A DNA stretch of 64,000 nt, taken from positions 85,250,001 through 85,314,000 of the forward strand of contig OZ231127.1 in the NCBI GenBank assembly GCA_965153355.1. The letters run 5' to 3'. Position 1 is the first letter of the stretch; each line of letters starts with the position of its first letter. The DNA comes from Flaccisagitta enflata. Lineage: Eukaryota; Chaetognatha; Sagittoidea; Aphragmophora. The notes beneath the pieces were generated by a model. The model was not told the origin of the DNA. It was given only the letters and a program-made list of their open reading frames with translations, and did no database searches. A program made the translations under genes and the position numbers. This document shows, piece after piece, positions 39,926 to 51,190 of the stretch.

Positions 39926-41060
39926 AGCATTTGCCTTTTCAAACGCGCGGGTTGCGCCCCCCAAAAGGGCTCATGTTTTCCTTAGAGAATTGCTCATACA
40001 ACTTTTCCTTTACTCTTCTTAGAAATCTTCTCTCTCTTCATCTTACAATTCCTTCAAGCCAAAGTGCCAAAATGTTTTTTTAAAGGCGTGGAATCTTTTT
40101 TTCACAAGATGTCGTAAACGACAAAGCCATTTTGATTGGTTCCAGCTGAAGTTGTAGCATGTATCATGTTTCATCCAACAAGTAGTGTATATCATGTTTC
40201 ATGTAACAAGTAGCATCTAGCTTTAGCAAACTTATCGTACAACTGTCGTAAATCGATGAGATGTATGATATGAAGGGATGTATAACAGTTCTTAGACGTT
40301 AAACAGAGCTTTAAATGACAACAATTTACCAGTACCAGTATGATAGTTGTTTGATACAAAGAATATTTATAATACATGAAATAATAGACAAGAAGACAAA
40401 CACATGGGCACATTGCATTGGCATACGGGCAAATACAGACTACTAAGATTGCAAATATGGAACCGTTGAAACCATGGTGCCAGTTTGGATAGAACATGGA
40501 ACGGTTTAATGTTTTCTTGGACGCAACCCAACTTTTATAAACATTTTTACGAAAACTCAAATTTGATGTCCCCCCCTCTCCATCGCCAATTCTCCGATGT
40601 CAGAAAAAAAAAATGATGAACGCATTTCAAGGACAACAAATTTGATCTGTTTTAAGCGATTTCAAAGCGAAATTCAGTTATTAAAGCCAAAATAGGAAAA
40701 AAAAACCGGTTGAAGGGACCAAGGATTGATATCAGATATAGTCAAAGGCGGAGTTCCGTTAAAAGCGGATTTAGCCCATTTACCGCTTCCTGCACATTTG
40801 TCAGAAACTGCTTTAGATGAATTTGAACTAAGGGGAAAAAAAAATTATTGGGAAATTGGTTAACTTACTTGATGAGACTTGTTGTTGTGTCTTGTGATTG
40901 GTCCGAATTAAAGGCCAATAAGAGCTCCCATGGCCCTTGTTATTTTCCGTCTTTATTTCATGGTAATTTCTGGCCACTTTTTCTTATGATGTTGTGTCTT
41001 CAAATCGTTTGCAACATGCTTAAGCATTTGTCACCACCTCTGCCTCCTTGAGTCCTGGCT
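39926..41060. other. No supported gene
   Basis: A 122-codon minus-strand frame (40192-40560) is open but has no homology I recognise and mixed-hydrophobic composition. TGTATCATGTTTCAT is duplicated at 40158-40204. Confidence 0.4.
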
Positions 41061-41071
41061 CCTATGTCTCT

Positions 41072-41218
<147 letters not shown>

Positions 41219-41702
41219 CTTCGGGCCAAACGCCAACCTTGCTACTCCCTGCCTATGAGCACAAAATGAATGACGTTTCATCCGATTTATCTTTTCTCTT
41301 TCCACACTGGCCATTACTGAATGGATGATCAATTGTAAAGAAGGGCTGAAAGGAGATAGAAGGACACCCCCCCCACCTTCATATGTCGATGGTACATTGT
41401 CATTTCGTCCACCACCTGCGGCATACCTAACGGTCGATTTAATGGTACTCAAAGTGACTGGTTACATTACGTCTTCTCTTCATCTCAAGTATTGCCCATA
41501 AATGAAAGCATTAAAACACTTTTACTGTCTTCTTGACTAGCCAGTTATCCACGGAATGAGAGGCGGGGTCAAAAGAGGTACTTTACTTTATTATTTTCCA
41601 AGTTGTAACACATGTTCAACAATTAATGTCTCAGTAACACATAAAGTAAAACTATGGAAAGCACACTTCTGGTTCGCCCTGTGATTTGAAATTTTGCTTG
41701 TA

Positions 41703-42327
41703 CAGTGCGGCGCATAAATAAGTAGCCAGTACTTTCAAAAGCTAATTGTGTTAGTTCTAGCATTTAAAAACATTTAAAATCTGTGAGATTCTTAAAGATC
41801 TTTGAAAGTTCTACAAATCTAGCCCAATCCCAGACTTATATCTCAATTTGGTAGGAATTTATACAAGTTCAAACAGGAGAAGTAATTTTGAAGAGTCTAT
41901 CAGTGAACAACTACGGAAAAAACACAAAAGGGACTTAGATTTTCTCTGATAGATCAAAAACAAATCATAATAAAGACTTCAAATCCATGAGCATTTTAAA
42001 GAGCTTCAAAAACTCTACAAATCTAGTCCAATCAGAGATTTGTAGCTTGATTCGTTTTCAAATGACATCAGTTTAAAGAAAACAACTCAGTTCTCTGATT
42101 GTCAAAAAGGAGCTAATTTTTCATCCCTTTTTCCCAACATGGTTTTGATATGCTTCTATTCAAACTAACGTCACTTCTAAACGAAAAGAGCCACAAATTT
42201 GAGATTGGTCTCAAATTAAAGAAAATTGAAAATTCTTTAAGATCATCACCAATAAATCTATCCTATCATTTCTAGAATAAGCAAAATAGTCTTTACAAAA
42301 GTGGCTACTTATTTATGCGCCTCACTG
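41703..42327. mobile_element. TA-flanked MITE (625 bp)
   Basis: Termini CAGTGCGGCGCATAAATAAG and, in reverse complement, CAGTGAGGCGCATAAATAAG, both continuing TAGCCA. TA lies at 41701-41702 and 42328-42329. Internal CTACAAATCTAGxCCAATC appears twice and resembles the 61.8-kb element. CAGT ends fit Tc1/mariner. Confidence 0.88.
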
Positions 42328-42329
42328 TA

Positions 42330-42503
42330 CAGTGGAGCACCGCCAGAGCGCACCCGCTGATAAGGCATGCCCTCCTATAAGGCATCTCACTTACAGTCCC
42401 CTGAGAGATTTTGTAGTTACTTCTATATTGGCAATAAAGCAGCTTCACTATAAGGCATTATTTGGCCCAGTTCCTTGACATGCGCTTTAGTGAAACTCAA
42501 CTG
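42330..42503. mobile_element. TA-flanked MITE (174 bp)
   Basis: Starts CAGTGGAGCACCGCCAGAGC; the right end in reverse complement is CAGTTGAGTTTCACTAAAGC. Its left TA is the right TA of the preceding element. Related to 36349-36495. Confidence 0.8.
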
Positions 42504-42510
42504 TAGTAGT

Positions 42511-42639
42511 TAGGGATGTGGAAGCGGTCGATTTTCATGCCGCTTCCACCGCTTCTGCTTCCGCTTCCATTTTACAGTACTAATACTATAGCTATCCCAT
42601 CCTCCAAATTGGAAGCGGTTGATCGCTTCCACATCCCTA
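42511..42639. mobile_element. hAT-type MITE (129 bp)
   Basis: Termini TAGGGATGTGGAAGCGGTCG and, in reverse complement, TAGGGATGTGGAAGCGATCA. The flanks GTAGTAGT and GTAGTAGC match at 7 of 8 positions. TAGGG ends and an 8-bp duplication fit hAT. Confidence 0.8.
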
Positions 42640-42809
42640 GTAGTAGCCCAAAGCTATTGAGACTCTTTAGCTAAAATTCAATCCTACTGGGCCAACAAGA
42701 GGTACGTATTTCATAGCTTGAGTTGAGTTAGTGTGACAATTATTATTGAGCAGGTGTTACTCACCTGTCCAACACTGTCACCATTCCATAACCATGACCA
42801 CGACCAAGA

Positions 42810-43085
42810 GAAAATGAATGAATGAATGAATGAATGAACAAATGAATGAATGAATGAATGAAAGAATGAAAGATTGAATAAATGAACGAATGAATGAATG
42901 AATGAATGAATGAATGACTGAATGAATGAATGAATGAATGAATGAATGAATGAATGAATGAACGAATGAAAGAAAGAATGAAAGAATGAAAGAATGAATG
43001 AATGAATGAATGAATGAATGAATGAATGAATGAATGAATGAATGAATGAATGAATGAATGAATGAATGAATGAATGAATGAAGGA
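42810..43085. repeat. (GAAT)n microsatellite
   Basis: GAAT units with sporadic GAAC and GAAAGA variants. Confidence 0.95.
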
Positions 43086-43315
43086 AACTGGAAGTGGGAA
43101 GGCATGAGAGGTGACCCGATTAAAGAAAGAATTCGGAATCAACCGTTTTACGATTTTAAAATGACGAACCCAGCAACCAGCAGATGGACGGACAGACCTT
43201 CTTATAGAGATGCGAGGACGTTCAAAAGACAACGGTGAATACCCTTCCCGTTCAACCATCGATCAGTTGGCGCCGTTAGAATTCTTTCGGCATCTTTGTT
43301 GGTCGGTATCAGCGT

Positions 43316-43625
43316 CGGCATCGGTACCGGCATGGCATCGGCCATTGGTATTGGCATCGGCATCGGCATCGGCATCGGAAGCGGCAGCGGCAGCGGCATG
43401 GGCATGGGCATGGGCATGGGCATGGGAATGGGCATGGGCATGGGCATTGGCATTGGCATCATTGGCATCGGCATTGCATCAGCCATTGGTATTCGCATCG
43501 GCATCGGCATTGGCCATTGGCATTGGCATTGGCATTGGCATTGGCATTGGCATTGGCATTGGCATTGGTATTCGCATTGGCATTGGCATTGGCATTGGCA
43601 TTGGCATTGGCATCGGCATCGGCAA
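43316..43625. repeat. (GGCATY)n hexanucleotide repeat
   Basis: GGCATC, GGCATG and GGCATT domains follow each other. A larger duplication ending CATCAGCCATTGGTATTCGC is also visible. It would read Gly-Ile or Gly-Met in frame; no evidence that it is coding. Confidence 0.9.
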
Positions 43626-43808
43626 GTTGGTCGGTGACATCGAAAGCGTTTATTCAAATGAGATCGAAATTGAGACGGATGAGCCAAACGCATTGAATGT
43701 CAACCAAAAACGTCACTTGCTTAAGAATAAGGATGAGGCAAGATAAAGGAGGTAGGGATCAGAGGAAAGGGAGATGAAAATGAAGGAAACGGATTAAAAA
43801 AAAATGCT

Positions 43809-43947
43809 TTACTTGTACACTACTATGCCTTTCAATGGTTCTTCATTCCTCAAAGGCAGAATTGGATAGATATCAGCGTTATAGCCCTTATCGAGCCCTG
43901 TCCATTTCAAAATACTACTTAAGACCATTAAGATTTGTTCCTTGGCC
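43809..43947 (-). CDS. Possible last exon
   Basis: On the minus strand TTTCTTTTCTTTTAG is followed by a frame reading A-K-E-Q-I-L-M-V-L-S-S-I-L-K-W-T-G-L-D-K and on to ..K-G-I-V-V-Y-K-stop at 43809. That frame needs a phase-2 entry. The nearest upstream exon (44973-45302) ends in phase 0, which would instead give only about ten codons before a stop. An unseen exon may lie between, or the short reading is the true C-terminus with the rest as 3' UTR. Confidence 0.35.
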
Positions 43948-44171
43948 CTAAAAGAAAAGAAATGAGAGAGGTAAGAAGTAGGAAGAAGAAAAAAATCGGG
44001 GAACCAGTAGCAGAAGAGTAAGAGAAAGAGAGAGGAATGAAGACATAGTATAGAAAAAATTAAGGGATAAAACGAATAGCGCGGGCCCGAGGATGGGTAT
44101 ATTAATGGGTGGATAAGTTTTGATAAACGTGTAGTGTGGATAAGAATGGACAGGCTTCCTTCACGAAGATG

Positions 44172-44173
<2 letters not shown>

Positions 44174-44206
<33 letters not shown>
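44174..44206. repeat. (GA)n microsatellite
   Basis: About 16 GA units. Confidence 0.9.
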
Positions 44207-44388
44207 GCAGTCCTTGAGGAAAAATTGATGAATGACGGCGATTTGGAAAATGAGATAAGATTGACGACCGTGACAATGGCATATAACAGACATGGCACGT
44301 GCCATTGGTCAGTGGTTGATGCCATGGTGCATAGTGCGCAACGTTTGTGGCAGCGCCTATGGCAGCTTTCACGTATCACTTTCTAGTA

Positions 44389-44966
44389 CAGTAGATCTCG
44401 TCTAGACTTGAGATAAGGGGGGCAAGCATTGTGGGAAAACAAACGAAGCCGGGTGGGAGTGATATTTCACATAGACTAATAACTGGCCGAGTTTTATTGC
44501 CTATCATGGCCGGTTGCCATGGAAACACATTTCCATGGTTGCCATGGAAACATTTCTCGCCAAAGTATCAATATTTTGAGATTTTTGTGTGAACATCGCT
44601 TTAAAATCAAATTCTCATAAATCTTCCCACAGTATGTTCTCAAGAATGTCGCCGCTTTAGCGGTTGCTAGGGGTTGTCACACATGGTTACGCTCCCTAGC
44701 AACGGCTAAACGGTTGCACATTTTACAGAACATAATGCTGGGAGCTAGAAGTAAATTTTAATTTTAAGCAATGTTCCCTCAAAAAATCTCTCAAAATATT
44801 GATACTTTAGCAAGAATACATGGAAATGTGTTTCAGCTGCAACCAGCTATCAGCGGGAATAAAGATCCTTCGAGCTAACGGCTTGACCAGGTGATCGCCC
44901 CTGGCTCTTCATTCGTCTTTCCACAATGCTTGCCCCCGTTATCTCAAGTCTAGACGAGATCTACTG
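44389..44966. mobile_element. Long-palindrome MITE beside a splice donor
   Basis: The 578-bp element folds almost end to end. CAGTAGATCTCGTCTAGACT at the left is mirrored at 44947-44966; inner pairs include AAGTATCAATATTTTGAGAT and, at the centre, GTTGCTAGGGxTTGT / CCCTAGCAACGG. TA flanks both ends. On the minus strand its end lies 6 nt inside the intron that follows the exon at 44973-45302. Confidence 0.88.
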
Positions 44967-44972
44967 TACTAC

Positions 44973-45302
44973 CTGACTGGTGATTTCATCGTTGATATTT
45001 GCGGGTGGCGGTGCTACTGCTGCTGCTGCTGCTTCTCCTCCTCCTCTTTCTCCCTCTAACTCCTTATCTTCTGCCTCTATCACTTCCGCCTCCTCCGCCG
45101 CCTCCGCCGCTTCTCCATCGCCTTTCCTTCGATGCCTTTTTTTGCTCTTTGACGTTGATGTTGCCATTTGTTGAAGTTTCTTCATGGCCCCCTGGCGGGT
45201 CTCACGGCCGACTTTGTGTCTTTTATTGTGGTATTCAGAGAGAGTCTCGTCGGAACGCGAACGGAAGAGGGCGCCGCGGTTATGCACAGCCACGCCATTC
45301 AC
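44973..45302 (-). CDS. Exon of unrecognised basic/acidic protein
   Basis: A 110-codon exon, phase 0 at both ends. Acceptor TTGTATATTGACACAG, donor CAGTCAG|GTAGTA. It starts V-N-G-V-A-V-H-N-R-G-A-L-F-R-S-R-S-D-E-T. A basic cluster (SKSKKRHRRK) near residue 50-60 looks like a nuclear localisation signal and is followed by Glu/Ala- and Gly/Pro-rich low complexity ending N-I-N-D-E-I-T-S-Q. It forms a run with the exons at 46195-46317 and 46718-46900, all in phase 0 on the same strand. A CT repeat occupies the intron just upstream of the acceptor. No family recognised. Confidence 0.6.
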
Positions 45303-45340
45303 CTGTGTCAATATACAAAGAGAATACGATATCAGGGGGA

Positions 45341-45467
<127 letters not shown>

Positions 45468-45973
45468 TTGGTACACAGAAAGATAAAGTGATACACGGAA
45501 AGACTAAGACGCAATAACCGACAAACATTCAAAAGTCAGACATACACTGTTTGTGTTACAAACAGGCAAGCATGACAGGCAGACGAACAAGCGTGATCGC
45601 GATGCAGACGTGAAGACAGACAAGATTGATACGACAGACATGCCAGACACGCCAGGCAGACAGACGCCCAATAGCAGAATGGGGTAGCATTGAAATGGTG
45701 ATGGGATGGGGATACAAAAACGACGTCGACGAATGGTTGCTGTTCTTTTTTATTTGGTGGAAACCAGACAAACAAAAACAAATGGTTTTGCAATTTGTTT
45801 TGGGTCTGGTTGCTTTCGCGCCATTTATTTGAGGATCGCTCAAGTTCAAGCAATTGCCATGGAATAAGAAAATTGATTCATGGGTTAGATTTGCGAGTAC
45901 CCCGCGGTTTTACCAATGCATCTGTTCTGTACGTGTGATTTCACTGCTTTGTTTGTCGTATGCATCGTTATAG

Positions 45974-46174
<201 letters not shown>

Positions 46175-46194
46175 AAGCTTTTGTTGGCAATTAC

Positions 46195-46317
46195 CTTTTG
46201 TTTTCTGGCAGGTTTGTCTTGTCTTTCTTCACGATCTCTGTGTCTCCCTCTTCCGGCGTTTAAGTCACCGTACATTCTTTCGACCGACGCCATTTGCATT
46301 TCGGTTGTGAAGTGAAT
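46195..46317 (-). CDS. 41-codon exon of the same unrecognised gene
   Basis: Acceptor TTTTTTTCCTTTATAG, donor CAAAAG|GTAATT, phase 0 to phase 0. It encodes I-H-F-T-T-E-M-Q-M-A-S-V-E-R-M-Y-G-D-L-N then a very charged Arg/Asp/Glu/Lys segment ending A-R-K-Q-K. Both splice sites are strong, and its length (123 nt) keeps frame with the neighbours on either side. Confidence 0.6.
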
Positions 46318-46717
46318 CTATAAAGGAAAAAAAGAGGGAAAAAGACGCTAGTTATAAAAACCTTTTCTTTTGGGGGGGGGGAGAAAAAAAATCTTGCGTG
46401 GTATTTCAAAGATCGAAATTAATGAACTGCAGTCATTGGACATTTTTCTTTCGTTCTTACTTTTCATGATTTATCATTTCCTTAGAAATTAAAAAAAAAA
46501 TTAAGTTGCAGACAAACGATTCTACATGTTCAATATGTTGGTTGGTTGGTCCTTTGACCCGGTGGTCCGTCCGTCTGTCCATCTAAAACGCCTCTTGCGC
46601 TTGCGCGCGTTTTTTTCAGCACTGCCCAGGTATCGTACTGTGTTAAATGTCTCGCTTTCATTTCGTGGAAGTAATGTCATCCCCAAATCTACATTATGCC
46701 TGATATATCGTTCTTAC

Positions 46718-46900
46718 CAGATCTTTTTTGAGTTTGCCCTGGTGGCGCCACCAGTTTTCCCTTTCCGCTTTTGTTCTCCTGTCTATGGCGTCGTTTGTTT
46801 CTTTTTTCGCCGCTGCAATTGCTTGGCGCCACTGTTGTTCGTTCGAATGATGAGCGTGGGTCATTTTCTTGTCCAAACGATCGATTTTAGCATCCAGAGT
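46718..46900 (-). CDS. 61-codon helical exon of the same unrecognised gene
   Basis: Acceptor ATTTCTTTCCATCAG, donor GATCTG|GTAAGA, phase 0 to phase 0. It encodes TLDAKIDRLDKKMTHAHHSN followed by a charged, proline-free segment (..A-I-A-A-A-K-K-E-T-N-D..E-N-W-W-R-H-Q..) expected to be a long helix, probably a coiled coil. Upstream exons were not found within the window. Confidence 0.65.
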
Positions 46901-46959
46901 CTGATGGAAAGAAATAGAAAGGATATCTGGTTACCATTTATTCGTTTTACCATGTCGGT

Positions 46960-47216
46960 TGGTCGGTCAGTCCAGAACCAAAACAAAATGCGGGCGTGTT
47001 TTTTTGTTCTCCGCTCTTGCCCACCCGTCTGCGACTGGGGTAGTGTATCCGACCTTGTTTCAGTCGCGGACACGCGACTCTACACCTTGCCGTGTTGGTC
47101 GGGATGTCCGTCCGTCCGTCCGTCCGGTCCGTCATATTTTTGAATTCCGAGCGGTTTTTTGCATTACTGTTCCCGCCCAACCGTTCCGCGACTGGTTTGC
47201 CGTGTATCTGGCCTTT
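46960..47216 (+). mobile_element. Two family-1 elements head to tail
   Basis: The first ends CTTGCCCACCCGTCTGCGAC, then TATCCGACCTTGTTTC at 47061. The second starts at once with AGTCGCGGACACGCGACT and ends GTATCTGGCCTTTGTTT near 47216. No spacer lies between them. Confidence 0.8.
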
Positions 47217-47274
47217 GTTTTCTACAATATTAACAATGTCTCACTGTATAGTTGTGCGTTCTCGTTGATATTGA

Positions 47275-47372
47275 AGTAGCTGATGCATTTCAAGTCTTGG
47301 TCTGGCTGTGTCCGTCGGTCGGTCTGTTGGTCGACGGTCGTCGCACCTTATTGGCCTACCTGGCCTTGTTTT
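47275..47372 (+). mobile_element. Family-1-related element, GGTGCGAC variant
   Basis: GGCTGTGTCCGTCGGTCGGT, GTCGTCGCACCTTATTGGCC and TACCTGGCCTTGTTTTTG. The same TTGGCC / GTGCGAC words occur at 21.58-21.68 kb in reverse orientation and at 61.32-61.44 kb. Confidence 0.6.
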
Positions 47373-48330
47373 TGTGTGTTCTACTTGCTCTCTTTCATGC
47401 CTACATTTTTGTTTTCTATCGGTTTTTAACACGTCACAGACAGCTTACATTCCATTCTTCGACGTCCTGCTTTCTTCACTAGCCTAGGAAGCCCCCGTGG
47501 CCTGTGGTTGTGCATTTTCAAATCCGCGCTCTTTTTTATGAACATGAACACGCCCGCGCACTCACGTACGCACATATACGCACATATGCATTTACATGCG
47601 CTTTTGTATTTGTACACGCCCGAGGATCAGTGGTTCAACATTCCTTTTCGCTCTGTCAATTTTCACACTTGATCCGAGTTAAGAGGAGGAAAATTCCGTT
47701 ATTTCCGTCAAAGAAATCCATTCTTTATCCTCGCCTCAAGTCCCTGTGATCAAGTGTTCTCTTCATTTCTTACGCTCAAACCCTGCCAGCCTCCATCTAC
47801 CGAACTACCCCCCACCATCTTTCAACGTAGTACCCATTACCAGTTACATGCCATAATCTGGAATTATGAGCAATATTCATGTAATCGTTGTTTCTGTGTT
47901 ATGTTCTTGTCAACCATGATGTATGATTTACGGCAAATTACTTAGCTTTATTCTATCACTTTCACCACCGCGCTATGAGGCCTCGCTCTTCAATATTCAT
48001 TACATGTACATATCCAGCCATACGTTCAACCGACCATCCGTTTACCCATCCATTCATCCATCCTTTCATTCATCCATCCTTTCATCCGTCCATCCGACCG
48101 TCCAACCATCCATCCATCACTTATAGAACTCAGAAGATCATTCTCTCTAATCCATAGCGGGTTTCAAGTGTATCATCACTGTCATCTTTATGGTCATGGA
48201 AATTGAGACTGAATATTGTTCACCTCACTTATGCGTCTGTGACAATAATTTCGAGACAAAATGGGAAACACAGCACAAGGAACGACACAGTGTGTTTTCT
48301 CCAATCAATTGACGAACCGACCATAGAAAT
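47373..48330. other. No supported gene
   Basis: Unique-looking. A CATCCATTCATCCATCC tract lies at about 48030-48115. Confidence 0.45.
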
Positions 48331-48334
48331 ACTC

Positions 48335-48471
<137 letters not shown>

Positions 48472-48924
48472 TTTACTGTAAATTTGAGGTGAAGGAAGGA
48501 AGCCATTACCACATGGCCACAGTCTAGGCCAGGTACGCGATCAAGATGGTTTTAGCGAAGGCAGAGGGAGAGCGCCTTTAAGGTGATTGAGCATTTGCGC
48601 ACATGCTCATTTTCCCTGTAATGAACATCTTGCACATGCGCGAAGGCATTTTGCAAATGACCATTGCGGCGTGCACGCGTGCAATGGTTCAAATGGATCG
48701 AAGCCATATTTCATGGGAAAGATTTTCTTTCGGGCTTTCGTTTGTGTGAACTCGCGACATGCGTGAGTGCGTGCGTGCGTGCATACATACGCCCGAAAAA
48801 AAAATTTGTACACGCCCCCACAAATCACAGGGTACGTGTAACGCTCACCATATAATACCACTTGCTGCCATTTCTAACCCGGGTATAAGTGGCAAGCTTT
48901 TCTAGCTTGATACAAGCCATTTTT

Positions 48925-49172
48925 GAGAAAACGAGGCTGAATACGCGGCCATAGGAAGTCCCTTGCGGGTAAGCAGGGGCAGTTACGCGAAAGGGTACTG
49001 GGTAGGGACGGTATCTGGGTGGGCTGGGGCTGTAATGCAGCTGGGCAGGGGCTGTAATACGCAAAAATCGCCGTTTCAGCCGATTTCGCGTCATCCAAAT
49101 TTTCGCGTTACGGACCTTCTGACCAACTTACCAACGTATAGACACACCAACTAGGGTCGCCTAGCTAGCGAC
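48925..49172 (-). mobile_element. Family-1 element, diverged
   Basis: On the minus strand: TTTTTAGTCGCTAGCTAGGC, GACC repeats reduced, CGCGAAATCGGCTGAAACGG, a CAGCCCC/CTGCCC box present three times, and CGCGTATTCAGCCTCGTTTT. Confidence 0.6.
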
Positions 49173-49244
49173 TAAAAAGCAGATCACTCTTCATCGGCTT
49201 GCAAACGATGTCTATCCCTGCACCGAGAACGCCCTGTATATTGC

Positions 49245-49432
49245 CGTTAACGCCGAAAAGGGCCGGTAACGCCGAAGAAGGCCGGTCATGCATGTATCAC
49301 CGGTAACGCCAGGAGTATCAGTGATTGCAGGAAGTGCCGGTGTTTGCCGGAAGTGCCGATCTTTGCCAGAAGTGCCGGTGTTTGCCGGAAGTACCGGTCT
49401 TGGCCAGGAGTACCGGTGTTTGCCGGAAGTGG
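49245..49432. repeat. 19-bp GTGCCGGTGTTTGCCGGAA minisatellite
   Basis: Five units of 19 bp from about 49334, preceded by a GCCGGTAACGCCGAAGAAGG-type degenerate part. Confidence 0.8.
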
Positions 49433-49876
49433 CGGCATCGTTGTCGTCACGGCGGCGATGGTGAGTTGCGTCATCCAGTCAAGACTCTTTTGACTCAAGA
49501 GACGCGTGACCGAGTTTAACTTTGGCTAATGAGGTAGAAAACGTTGCCTAAGCCCGCCATCTTAACCTCGTCGTCCTTCCCGGCATTTGTAGTACGAAGA
49601 CTTGACTACAGTTAAGACTGCCTTTCTGACGTCATCAGTCAGTAACCCCCCATCCCCACAACCCCCCCCCCGCCACTTAAAGTCATTCCTAAGCCCACCT
49701 TCTGAATCTGATCATTCTTTTTGAGTCTGCCTTGCCTAACTCTGTTACATTTCCTCACTCTTAAGTCTGTTTTACCATACCTCTGCTTTTCCTTAACTTG
49801 GCTCTCCTAAGCCTAAGCTTTCCCCATCCCCGCGTCAACCTAACCAAAAGCGGCTTTTCTTAGTTTGTCTCTCTTT

Positions 49877-50106
49877 TGAGCTTTTCTTCCAAACGTTGTC
49901 ACCCTTGCCGAGACTGCCTCTCCTAAACCTCCCTCCCTTCTCCCAACGCCCTTCCACGTTCTGCCATCCTTGGCTTGTCTCTTCTATGAGCTTGACTGCC
50001 AAACATCGTCACCCTTGCCACATTTTCACCCTTGCCTTACCGAGACTGCCTTTCCTAAACCTCCCTCCCTTCTCCCATAGCCCTTTTACGTTCTGCCATC
50101 CTTGGC
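49877..50106. repeat. ~115-bp tandem duplication
   Basis: Two copies share CACCCTTGCC, GAGACTGCCT, CTAAACCTCCCTCCCTTCTC and GTTCTGCCATCCTTGGC; the second has a 24-bp insertion. No coding support. Confidence 0.75.
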
Positions 50107-50109
50107 GCT

Positions 50110-50740
50110 CTCTCTCTCTGCTGATCCAGTCCACTGCGATTCCCAGCCCTCCACGAATCTGCCATTTCCATTTCTCTTAAGCCTGCCTACTTAACCTCTC
50201 TGCGCCATATCCAAGAAACTGGTTAGTTGTTGACCCCCACTTGAATAGTCTTGATCAGACGATGACGTAAAGGGGTTGAGTAACGACAGAAATTTGCACT
50301 TCGCTGACTAAGCATATCAGAGCATGTGTTAAATGTCACCGAATGTGTCACTGAAAAGTAAAGGCCTGATGGAATAGAAAATTTTTCTCGAGACGGTCTG
50401 TTTGTTTGTTGTGCCATCACTCCAGGCCCAGCAATAAGTATGCTGGTAGCCTTGCTTTTAGCCTAGTCCGACTTCTTGAGTTATATCTTTGACTTTCGCT
50501 GAGGCGGTGACAGCGCAGTGAGAAAATTCAAGCTTTTGCTTGATGAACCGTCTGTAATTTGTTTGCCGATCTTTATTCCGGGTAATTTATCACGATGCCT
50601 GAACCAGAACCCTCGATACGTTTTGGCAATCTTTTCTAAGAGAATCTCCAAACAGAGACGAAACAAATTCAAGTCTCTGTTTTGATGAGAGGTCTGTTTT
50701 GTGTATTGGAATTACATCGCCCCTTTTCCCCTTTTCATCG
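50110..50740. other. Unassigned; possible decayed coding sequence on minus strand
   Basis: 50481-50672 on the minus strand reads N-L-F-R-L-C-L-E-I-L-L-E-K-I-A-K-T-Y-R-G and on to a stop. 50223-50420 also reads open. Neither has a family match I can name or a clear donor, so neither is called as a gene. Confidence 0.25.
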
Positions 50741-50745
50741 AATCC

Positions 50746-50929
<184 letters not shown>

Positions 50930-50945
50930 CTTCGCTGTCATTCAG

Positions 50946-51190
50946 AGAGAGCCGTTAATCTCGAGGAAAAGATCATTGAGTTAGAGAATTATCACGCTTC
51001 ACTTCGATCAGAACGAGTCAACTGCAAGCAAAGAAAAAAAGTCCCATGGAAACTCTGGAAAGTCGCACAAAAAAATGTTAAAAAAAACGAAAAAGAAAGA
51101 GAAAAAAGTCGATCAAAATGGAAATTAGATTGGCTAGAAAGGATTAGATGCGTTGATCGCGCTCCCGTCATTGAGCATGATGGACGTTAA
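50946..51190 (+). CDS. Possible last exon, charged coiled coil
   Basis: Acceptor CTTCGCTGTCATTCAG (50945) with the CT microsatellite as pyrimidine tract, phase-1 entry. It encodes R-A-V-N-L-E-E-K-I-I-E-L-E-N-Y-H-A-S-L-R followed by Lys/Glu-rich sequence with Trp residues (K-V-P-W-K-L-W-K; S-K-W-K-L-D-W-L-E-R) and stops at 51190. The leading heptad-like segment suggests a coiled coil. No upstream exon or family identified; the frame looks coding but is short. Confidence 0.35.

Noticed and set aside
40192-40560. 122-codon minus-strand frame
   Set aside because: No recognisable domain and no start context or splice support; may be chance.
43210-43746. 178-codon frame with Gly-Ile repeats
   Set aside because: Reading of the GGCATY hexanucleotide repeat, open in two plus frames and the minus strand; no splice or homology support.
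50223-50672. Two minus-strand frames that look mildly coding
   Set aside because: No family motif and no donor; possibly an old retroelement, but unsupported.
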